Origin: a bacterium
Lineage (GTDB): Bacteria; Bacteroidota; Ignavibacteria; Kapaibacteriales; UBA2268
Length of the DNA stretch: 5,694 bases
Direction: 5' to 3'
Assembly (NCBI GenBank): GCA_030426865.1
Contig: JAUHXN010000195.1
Coordinates: 1-5,694, forward strand
Below are positions 1-5,694 of the stretch, piece by piece. The position numbers were made by a program, and so were the translations under genes. The notes under the pieces were generated by a model that was given only the letters and a program-made list of their open reading frames with translations, was not told the DNA's origin and did not search any database. Numbering within the stretch: the stretch's first letter is position 1; each line of letters begins with the position of its first letter.

Positions 1-720
1 GTTGGCACTATAGGTTGGCTCGAAGAGGCATTTGCTTGGGTACCTAATCCCGATGCACTCAGGACAGAAAATAGAGCAGTTCGAGAACTAAATCTTTATT
101 TATCTTCCGAATTAATGAAATCCCGCCAAGCTTTAACAGAAAATAAAAAACTTCGTGAGATGCTTGATTTTAAGCAAGGAGTAGAGTTTAATCTTATTTC
201 CGCAGAAGTTATTGGTAAATCTACAATTGAATTGAGAGAGTATATTACTATAAACAAAGGGGCTAAGGACGGAATCGTCCGTGGTATGTCAGTAAGAACA
301 GATGCAGGTCTCACAGGAATAGTTGTAGTAGTAGAAGATAACTACACACTAGTAGAAACCCTCAATAATAGACAAGTAAAAATATCTGCTAAAGTAGATA
401 GAACTGGAATAGATGGGATACTCGTTTGGGGTGGGTCAAAATATTTTAATATGATGAATATACCTAGATCATTCGATATAAAAGTTGGAGATGAACTTAT
501 AACATCTAATTACAGTAGAAAATATCCTCCTGGTCTTCCAATAGGTAAAGTTGTTAAAGTTGAAGAAGATAAATCAAGTCTTTTTCATAAAATATATGTT
601 GAACCTTTTGTCTCGTTTAATACTCTTGAACAAGTATTTATCATACAGTATATTAGTGATCCAGAAAGGTTAAAATTAATACAGGAGATGGAAGAAAGAT
701 TGAGGTTATTGAAAAAATAG
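1..720 (+). CDS. mreC: Rod shape-determining protein MreC (5' end missing)
   Basis: This is the C-terminal 239 residues of MreC, the bitopic membrane protein that joins cytoplasmic MreB filaments to periplasmic peptidoglycan synthases in the elongasome. The frame is open from base 1, so the true start and the N-terminal membrane segment lie upstream; compared with a usual 270-300 residues, roughly 30-60 are missing. Visible residues 19-57 form the periplasmic dimerising coiled coil (ALRTENRAVRELN to NKKLREML). The two-part beta domain follows, with family hallmarks: INKG at 84-87, GLTG at 103-106, KVGDELITS at 161-169 and YPPGLPIGKV at 175-184. The usual TSG turn reads TSN here. The protein ends in a charged helical tail (about 219-239). 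The stop TAG directly abuts the mreD ATG. An internal ATG at 115 is not the start, because conserved MreC sequence continues upstream of it. Identification is firm on motifs and on the mreD neighbour. Confidence 0.95.
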   Translation, partial: VGTIGWLEEAFAWVPNPDALRTENRAVRELNLYLSSELMKSRQALTENKKLREMLDFKQGVEFNLISAEVIGKSTIELREYITINKGAKDGIVRGMSVRTDAGLTGIVVVVEDNYTLVETLNNRQVKISAKVDRTGIDGILVWGGSKYFNMMNIPRSFDIKVGDELITSNYSRKYPPGLPIGKVVKVEEDKSSLFHKIYVEPFVSFNTLEQVFIIQYISDPERLKLIQEMEERLRLLKK

Positions 721-1239
721 ATGAATAGAGCAAAACAGAAAACTAACTATGCATTCCAAAGATATGCAGTATATGCTTTAATAGCTATAGTGCTATCATT
801 GATTCAGTTTTCTTTGCTCAACTTTATAGAAGTTCAAGGTATTACACCTGACTTATTGTTAGTGCTATGTGTTTGGATCTCGATTAGAGAAGGTCGATTC
901 GCAGGTATTATAGCGGGTTTTCTTATAGGGTTAACACTAGATATAGTTTCATTTGACTTAGTTGGTATTAACGCATTCACTAAAACAATAGCAGGTTTTA
1001 TATCTGGTTCATTTTATCAAGAAGGCAAAGAACAGCTTATACTACACGGTTTGAAGTTCTTGTTGATAGTTTTCATTTCATCTTTCGTTCATAATTTGAT
1101 ATACTTCTTTTTTTACATTAAACTTAGTGACATAACTTTTATATCCTTTTTTGTAAAGTATGGTGTCGCATTTTCTTTCTATACTACAGTATTTGCTATT
1201 ATTCCAATGTTAGTAAAGCGTAAAGAAAGGATAATTTAG
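721..1239 (+). CDS. mreD: Rod shape-determining protein MreD
   Basis: This encodes a 172-residue polytopic inner-membrane protein of the MreBCD elongasome, which works with MreC in controlling cell-wall elongation. About five or six hydrophobic helices are visible, near residues 15-36, 41-55, 60-78, 82-98, 111-132 and 143-164. Family features are the PDLLL segment (43-47), REGRFAG (56-62) leading into GFLIGLTLD (66-74), and GINAFTKTIAGF (82-93). Length is normal for the family. The ATG follows the mreC TAG with no spacer and is in the same frame as mreC. The best Shine-Dalgarno candidate, GAGG at 702-705, is about 15 bases away, so translation probably depends on termination at mreC (inference). 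The protein ends in a basic cytoplasmic tail (KRKER). The call rests on topology, motifs and adjacency to mreC. Confidence 0.93.
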   Translation: MNRAKQKTNYAFQRYAVYALIAIVLSLIQFSLLNFIEVQGITPDLLLVLCVWISIREGRFAGIIAGFLIGLTLDIVSFDLVGINAFTKTIAGFISGSFYQEGKEQLILHGLKFLLIVFISSFVHNLIYFFFYIKLSDITFISFFVKYGVAFSFYTTVFAIIPMLVKRKERII

Positions 1240-1241
1240 GA
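1238..1241 (+). promoter_or_regulatory. Probable ribosome binding site of smc
   Basis: AGGA lies 11 bases before the smc ATG at 1253 and overlaps the last two bases of the mreD stop codon. It is the only purine-rich candidate in the 13-base gap. It supports the 1253 start and suggests that translation of smc follows that of mreD. The match is short and the spacing is on the long side. Confidence 0.45.
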
Positions 1242-1252
1242 ATTAAAATTAT

Positions 1253-4200
1253 ATGTTTTTATCTGAATTAGAAATATCAGGATTCAAATCATTTGCAGGC
1301 AAGACAAAGTTCAAGTTTGCTGATGGTATTACGGCTATAGTTGGTCCCAATGGTTGTGGTAAATCAAATGTGGTTGATGCAGTCCGTTGGGTTCTAGGTG
1401 AACAGAAAACGTCTGTACTAAGGTCTGACTCTATGGATAGTGTTATATTCAATGGAACTTCTAAGCGTAATCCATTAGGTATGGCTGAAGTTACAATGAG
1501 GCTAGAGAACAATAGATCTGTATTACCAAGTGAATATGATTCTATACAAATATCTAGAAGGTTATTCAGAGATGGAGCAAGTAATTATCTATTGAATAAA
1601 ACGAAATGCCGATTAAAAGATATTAACGATTTATTTATGGATACTGGGCTAGGTCCAGACTCATATTCCGTTATTGAGTTAAAAATGGTAGAAGCACTCA
1701 TCAATGGAAAGATGGATGAGCGTAGAAGAATGATAGAAGAAGCCGCTGGTGTTACTAGATATAAACAAAGAAGAAAAGAAACAAGTAATAAACTACAAAG
1801 AGTCCAAGAAGATTTAGAACGAATTAATGATATATTGTCAGAAGTAGAAGTCAACGTAAAAAGACTTTCTAGACAAGCTAAGAAGACTAAAAAATACAAT
1901 GAACTTTCAGAGCAGTTGAAAAACATTGAAAGTGATTTACTTAAGAATGAATATGCTTCATTTAAATCAAAAAACTCTGAAATAAAAAAATACATTCTTG
2001 AGCTTTCGAGTAAGTTGGAGACTTTGGAACTAAACTTAGAGAATTATGAAAAAGATTTAGTAACTACTAGAGAAGATAAATCTGTATTTGATTCAAAAAT
2101 TAATGAACTTATAGCTCAAGAAAATATCTTAAAAAATCAGATTGCAGAATCAACTAGACTTATCTCGGTTAATAAAGAAAAGCTAGAATCTTTAAAAAGT
2201 ATCAATAATAGACTAATCGAAGATAATAATAATAGTGAAAGGTTTATACAAAAGCTTACTAGTGACATAGCTCATTTGAATGAAAAATTAGCAAAAAGAG
2301 AAGAAGATACTAATACTCAAAATAACTCACTCGAAGAGTTGAAATTAGATAAGCAAAATAGAAAATCTGAATTAGATGAAGCACGTGAGTTAGCCAATGC
2401 AGATATAGATGTTCTTAATAAATTGAAAAACTCTATACAATCATCATATTCTATTATAGAGAATAATGAAAGAAGAATAGAGAAAATATCATCAAAAATA
2501 GAGAATTACAAAAATGAAATTTCACTTGAAAATAAAGAGATAGAGTTAAAGAATAATCTAAGTATAGAGTTGTCGAATAAGCTAAAAAATTTAAATGCTG
2601 ATTTAAATGACAAAAATGAAAATTATCAGATCACAAAGAATAAATTAGAAGAAGTTACTAATGAGTTAAATAAACTAAATGATTCTATTTCTGACTTACG
2701 AAGTAATATATCTGGTAAGAAAGCGCAATTAGAGTTTTTAGAAAGTTTGTCAGCAGATGATGATACAACTCAAATGCTTCTAAATTCTAAAGATTGGGAC
2801 AAACCTGAAAATATAACATTATTAGAAGAACTTATCTCTGCAGATGAAAAATATAGTAAGGCAATTAGCTCTGTTTTAGGTTCATATAGAAATTTGATAG
2901 TAGTTGACACTACTAAACAAGCCGAATCCGCTTTCGAATTACTCAAGAAAAAGAACCTATCCAAAAGAGCAATTATTTGTAGAGAATTAATACCTAAAAG
3001 TCAAATTAATAAAAATTTAAATGGAGTTGAATTACTCACTGATATTGTTGAAACAGATGATGATATCAAGGATTTATTAATTGCTCTATTTGGTCAAGTA
3101 GCTATAACTGATGAGAAAGATATTGCTTATTCACTAACAAAGAGTAAAAATATTGCTGCCGTTACTCTTGATGGATTCTATATAAATAGAAATGGGATAC
3201 TCAGAGGAGGAGGTTCTACTAAGAGTGAGACAGCAAACTTAGGGAAGCAAAAGCGAATCAAGGATATAACAAAGCAATTAACTGAGCTTCAAAAATCACT
3301 TGATAGCATGAATCAAAAGAAGGATGAACTGACAAATAAAAAAAATGAACTTAATCCTGAACAATTACTTCAGGGAGTAAAAAAACTTGAGAATGAGATT
3401 AAACAAGTTGAAAATACGAAGCTTCAATCTACAATGAAAATAGATTCTCTCAATAATAATATTGAGATGTACGAGAAAAGTATTGAATCTTCTCAAAAAG
3501 AATTTACTGACTTGAAGAATGAGATAAAAGACTTACAGTTAACAATAGAAGAAAGAAAAGAAAAGTTAAAAAATGCTGAGTCAAATAAAGAAGATAAACT
3601 AAAAGCTCTTAATAATGCTGAGATTAGATACAGTAAAGCCAATGAAGAGTTACAGGCAGCTGAGATTCTAATGATTCAGCTAAAATCAGATTTTAATAAT
3701 ATAAAAAATGATATTGACAGATCTAATGGACAGTTAAGAGCAGAAAAAAATAGGGTACAAAGTAGAAAAGATCAGTTAATACAGAATGAAAAGTCAAATA
3801 TTGAAATAGAATCTACTAATAAGGAATTGAGTTCTAAGTTAGAAGTAGATAATAAAAAGCTAATTGAAATATCTAATCAAAAAGATCAAACTAATGAACA
3901 GCGAAAATCAATAGAAGAAAAGCAAATTAGCTTAACTAATGAATTACATAATAAGCGTAATGAATATAATAAACTAAAAGATGCTTTTCATAAAGAAGAT
4001 ATATCTCGTAGTGAGTTTGAAACTAAAATGGAATCACTAGAGAATAGAGCTTTTGAAGCCTATGATTTACGATTAGTTGAATTAGATATAGAATATGATG
4101 AGCAATTCCCTATAAATGAGAGTAAAAGGCAGGTATCAGAGCTAAAGAATAGTTTAGTAAACTTGGGAAGTATAAACTTTGAAGCAGTTCAGGAATATGA

Positions 4201-4771
4201 TGAACAGAATGAAAGACTATTATTTCTAACAAAGCAGATAAAGGATTTAACAGAATCGGAGAAAACTCTAAAAGAGACAATCAGAGAGATTAATATTACA
4301 GCTGAAGAAAGATTCGAATCTACTTTCAAACAGATAAAAGAAAATTTCTCTAATCTATTTAAAAAGTTATTTAGTGATGAAGCAGTTGCAGATATTTCAT
4401 TATCTGGGGATAACTTACTTGAATCTAATATCGAAATAACAGCGAAACCTCCGGGGAAGAAACCACGTAGTATAGATATGCTATCAGGTGGGGAAAAGAC
4501 TTTAACAGCTATTGCACTATTGTTTGCTATCTACCTAGTTAAACCATCACCATTCTGTATATTAGATGAGGTTGATGCACCGCTAGATGATGCAAATTTA
4601 AGAAGGTTTAATAGTCTGATAAAAGAGTTTAGTAAGAAAACGCAATTCATTATCGTTACTCACATGAAAATAACTATGGAAGCTGCAGATACATTATATG
4701 GAATAACTCAACAAGAAGTTGGGATTTCTAAAATAGTTTCCGTAAACTTGAAAAAAGACGAGATATTATAA
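1253..4771 (+). CDS. smc: Chromosome segregation/condensin ATPase SMC
   Basis: This is a full-length bacterial SMC protein of 1172 residues (family about 1170-1190), a cytoplasmic ATPase that dimerises, binds ScpA-ScpB and organises and segregates the chromosome. The N-terminal head (1-165) has Walker A GPNGCGKS at 31-38 and the conserved RRRMIEEAAGVTRYK block. Long Lys/Glu/Asn-rich coiled coils run from about 165 to 495 and 660 to 1020, flanking a hinge at about 500-655 that ends in NGILRGGG (647-654). The C-terminal head has NFEA (975-978), the ABC signature LSGGEK (1077-1082), Walker B FCILDE with catalytic Glu1106, the D-loop APLDD (1109-1113) and the switch His1137 in VTH. The Q-loop position reads Leu143 (SVIELKMVE) instead of Gln, a form I associate with FCB-group SMCs. 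The start is fixed by the canonical N-terminus (MFLSELEISGFKSFAG). It lies 13 bases after mreD and 17 before the next gene. scpA and scpB are not in the window. RecN, SbcC and MukB are excluded by the head and hinge layout. Confidence 0.98.
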   Translation: MFLSELEISGFKSFAGKTKFKFADGITAIVGPNGCGKSNVVDAVRWVLGEQKTSVLRSDSMDSVIFNGTSKRNPLGMAEVTMRLENNRSVLPSEYDSIQISRRLFRDGASNYLLNKTKCRLKDINDLFMDTGLGPDSYSVIELKMVEALINGKMDERRRMIEEAAGVTRYKQRRKETSNKLQRVQEDLERINDILSEVEVNVKRLSRQAKKTKKYNELSEQLKNIESDLLKNEYASFKSKNSEIKKYILELSSKLETLELNLENYEKDLVTTREDKSVFDSKINELIAQENILKNQIAESTRLISVNKEKLESLKSINNRLIEDNNNSERFIQKLTSDIAHLNEKLAKREEDTNTQNNSLEELKLDKQNRKSELDEARELANADIDVLNKLKNSIQSSYSIIENNERRIEKISSKIENYKNEISLENKEIELKNNLSIELSNKLKNLNADLNDKNENYQITKNKLEEVTNELNKLNDSISDLRSNISGKKAQLEFLESLSADDDTTQMLLNSKDWDKPENITLLEELISADEKYSKAISSVLGSYRNLIVVDTTKQAESAFELLKKKNLSKRAIICRELIPKSQINKNLNGVELLTDIVETDDDIKDLLIALFGQVAITDEKDIAYSLTKSKNIAAVTLDGFYINRNGILRGGGSTKSETANLGKQKRIKDITKQLTELQKSLDSMNQKKDELTNKKNELNPEQLLQGVKKLENEIKQVENTKLQSTMKIDSLNNNIEMYEKSIESSQKEFTDLKNEIKDLQLTIEERKEKLKNAESNKEDKLKALNNAEIRYSKANEELQAAEILMIQLKSDFNNIKNDIDRSNGQLRAEKNRVQSRKDQLIQNEKSNIEIESTNKELSSKLEVDNKKLIEISNQKDQTNEQRKSIEEKQISLTNELHNKRNEYNKLKDAFHKEDISRSEFETKMESLENRAFEAYDLRLVELDIEYDEQFPINESKRQVSELKNSLVNLGSINFEAVQEYDEQNERLLFLTKQIKDLTESEKTLKETIREINITAEERFESTFKQIKENFSNLFKKLFSDEAVADISLSGDNLLESNIEITAKPPGKKPRSIDMLSGGEKTLTAIALLFAIYLVKPSPFCILDEVDAPLDDANLRRFNSLIKEFSKKTQFIIVTHMKITMEAADTLYGITQQEVGISKIVSVNLKKDEIL

Positions 4772-4778
4772 TTAAAAC

Positions 4779-4783
4779 AGAGG
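4779..4783 (+). promoter_or_regulatory. Ribosome binding site of the exported protein gene
   Basis: AGAGG sits five bases before the ATG at 4789, within the 17-base gap after smc. It fixes this start, which also gives a well-formed signal peptide. It is the clearest Shine-Dalgarno match in the window. Confidence 0.65.
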
Positions 4784-4788
4784 TTAAT

Positions 4789-5427
4789 ATGAAGCAAGTA
4801 AAGTACTTATTATTGGTTTTCTTATTGTCATTTAGCTATACCTTTTCCCAAATGCAAGATCTTGGAGGTCAGCAGGAAGAAGGTGGTAGTTCAGGATTAC
4901 AAGATTTAGCAGAACCAGAAAAGAAACTTGAAATAAAACAAAAAGCTGATGGGTCTTTACAACAACCAAAAGACCATGATGAAGCTATGAAGTATTATAA
5001 AGATGAATACAAAGAAGTATTAGATGGGGTTTACTTCGAAGATTTATGGAATGCAGTAGTAGAAGCACTATCTGATCAAGGATGTGAGTTAATGACGAAA
5101 GTTCAGAAAACTAACGATGAAGGTTTTTTGAAAGGTGTTATGAAATCTGAGTTTTGTGTATTTGTAAAAGATGAACCAACATTTGATGCACTTAGGTTAT
5201 ATAGTGTAAAAATGCCCGTAATTAGGGGTGGTATATGGATGAATGGTAGAATACAGTACAAGATTATACTTGAAGAAGTTAATGAAGGCGAAGGTACATC
5301 GATATTAGTGACAGGTGAATTGAGTGGTTCAGAAGAAAATGTTACGAATGAAGTGCATTTCTGGGCTTCAAATGGTTGGTTTGAAACAGACTTACTATAT
5401 AGAGTTAAAAAGAAAGTTGGCAAATAG
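4789..5427 (+). CDS. Exported protein of unknown function, possible BamC-like (helix-grip) domain
   Basis: I do not recognise a named family for this 212-residue protein. Residues 1-20 look like a Sec signal peptide: Lys2/Lys5, a hydrophobic core YLLLVFLLSF, and likely cleavage after FS before Gln21. There is no lipobox cysteine, so it is probably a soluble periplasmic protein rather than a lipoprotein. Residues 21-62 are a Gly/Gln/Glu-rich, probably disordered linker with a small internal echo (MQDLG at 22-26, LQDLA at 37-41). The folded part (about 68-208) starts with a helix FEDLWNAVVEALSDQG (83-98), then strand-rich sequence including YKIILEEV (157-164) and TSILVTGEL (170-178), and ends with WASNGWFETDLLYRVKKKV (192-210). 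The order helix, strands, T.I.V.G strand and terminal helix resembles BamC/NlpB-type helix-grip domains; this is inference only. Cys99 and Cys123 could form a disulfide. It is probably co-transcribed with smc. A double stop, TAG TAA, ends the gene. Confidence 0.8.
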   Translation: MKQVKYLLLVFLLSFSYTFSQMQDLGGQQEEGGSSGLQDLAEPEKKLEIKQKADGSLQQPKDHDEAMKYYKDEYKEVLDGVYFEDLWNAVVEALSDQGCELMTKVQKTNDEGFLKGVMKSEFCVFVKDEPTFDALRLYSVKMPVIRGGIWMNGRIQYKIILEEVNEGEGTSILVTGELSGSEENVTNEVHFWASNGWFETDLLYRVKKKVGK

Positions 5428-5430
5428 TAA

Positions 5431-5694
5431 ATGAAGAATATAATTTCAAAGCTCCTTTCGCTAGGAGCTTTTTTTCTGCTTGTATTCGTATTAACAACTG
5501 AATTGAAAGGTTCAGATAAATTCAAGTTAACTGTTAGTATTACTAATGTAGAAAGTAATGACGGTCAACTAATTGTGTACCTTTATGATAAGCCAGAATA
5601 TTATCCAAAAGAAAAGGATAAAGCTTTTAAAGTTGTAAAAACTAAGATAAGTAATAATAGAGCAAAGCTTATATTTGATGATATACCAAAAGGT
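5431..5694 (+). CDS. DUF2141-type secreted protein (3' end missing)
   Basis: This open frame runs from the ATG at 5431 off the window end, giving 88 residues of a protein probably around 140 long. Residues 1-23 form a hydrophobic signal sequence (lysines at 2 and 7, then LLSLGAFFLLVFVLTT). The mature part begins KFKLTVSITNVESNDGQLIVYLYDKPEYYPK (30-60) and reaches LIFDDIPKG (80-88). This matches the DUF2141 pattern of a beta strand, a 'G.l.v.lYd...f' segment and a 'f.diP.G' segment that normally precedes a YA...HDeN.N motif, which here would lie beyond the window. DUF2141 proteins are secreted or periplasmic with no firmly established function. The start is three bases after the previous stop; no good Shine-Dalgarno is present, but no other in-frame ATG occurs and the signal peptide begins here. 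A terminator-like hairpin lies within codons 6-15, so expression may be separated from or attenuated relative to the upstream genes. Confidence 0.8.
   Translation, partial: MKNIISKLLSLGAFFLLVFVLTTELKGSDKFKLTVSITNVESNDGQLIVYLYDKPEYYPKEKDKAFKVVKTKISNNRAKLIFDDIPKG
5448..5475 (+). terminator. Intrinsic-terminator-like hairpin inside the DUF2141 leader codons
   Basis: A perfect 9-base inverted repeat, AAAGCTCCT (5448-5456) and AGGAGCTTT (5463-5471), encloses a 6-base loop TTCGCT. It is followed by TTTT, so seven consecutive T (5469-5475) follow the GC-rich core GCTCCT/AGGAGC. This is the classical form of a rho-independent terminator for rightward transcription; leftward the T-tract is only three bases long. 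It starts 21 bases after the stop of the preceding gene, a normal place for an operon terminator, yet it lies inside the signal-peptide codons of the downstream gene. It may end the mreC-smc unit or act as an attenuator that translating ribosomes open. Confidence 0.65.

Noticed and set aside
115..117. ATG at 115 as the start of a shorter 201-residue MreC.
   Set aside because: The frame is open to base 1 and the upstream residues read as MreC coiled coil, so this is an internal methionine of a gene cut by the window edge.
1585..1995. Antisense open frame of 136 codons within smc.
   Set aside because: It lies opposite the highly conserved SMC head and coil start; its Leu/Ser-rich composition is what the reverse of Glu/Lys-rich coiled-coil codons gives.
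1750..2740. Repetitive-looking Lys/Glu/Asn-rich stretches within smc, considered as possible DNA repeats.
   Set aside because: They are heptad-like coiled-coil coding sequence in an AT-rich genome; I saw no exact tandem or dispersed nucleotide repeat of useful length.
4748..4772. Possible sigma70-like promoter before the exported protein gene: TTGAAA (4748-4753) and TATAAT (4767-4772).
   Set aside because: The spacer is only 13 bases, the -35 box is imperfect, and transcription would start at or after the ribosome binding site. Such boxes arise easily in AT-rich DNA, and FCB-group promoters often have a different form.
5103..5525. Antisense open frame of 140 codons across the exported protein gene and the start of the DUF2141 gene.
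   Set aside because: It is the shadow of two well-supported forward genes, has no recognisable domain and spans the terminator-like hairpin.

Overview
The window is one AT-rich, gene-dense, single-strand block of five co-directional genes with almost no intergenic DNA: the 3' part of mreC, complete mreD, complete smc, a complete secreted protein of unknown function, and the 5' part of a DUF2141-type secreted protein. Gaps between genes are 0, 13, 17 and 3 bases, so at least the first four genes look like one transcription unit read left to right. No stretch over 300 bases lacks a gene. I see no RNA gene, mobile element, CRISPR array or convincing internal promoter.

The organism is most likely a low-GC member of the Fibrobacteres-Chlorobi-Bacteroidetes (FCB) superphylum, for example a Bacteroidota, Ignavibacteria or Kapabacteria relative. 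The reasons are the form of the SMC head (GPNGCGKSN Walker A, and SVIELKMVE where most bacteria have an IxQG-type Q-loop), the style of MreD (GITPDLLL...REGRFAG), a signal peptide ending in FSQ, and a DUF2141 protein. This placement rests on remembered family patterns, not on a search. TAG and TAA are the stops seen; nothing suggests a non-standard code.

Layout: 1-720 MreC and 721-1239 MreD are cell-envelope elongation proteins that link MreB to peptidoglycan synthesis. 1253-4771 is a full-length SMC ATPase for chromosome compaction and segregation, with all head motifs except the Q-loop glutamine. 4789-5427 is an exported protein with a low-complexity linker and a possible BamC-like (helix-grip) C-terminal domain. 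5431-5694 is the start of a DUF2141 protein, cut by the window edge. A strong intrinsic-terminator-like hairpin at 5448-5475 lies inside the signal-peptide codons of this last gene.

The most interesting points are that hairpin, the placement of smc directly behind mreCD (where pbp2/rodA are often found), the same-frame TAG|ATG junction between mreC and mreD, and the uncharacterised exported protein carried behind smc. I do not see a clearly novel defence or mobile system here; the window is mostly core cell-biology genes in an uncommon order.
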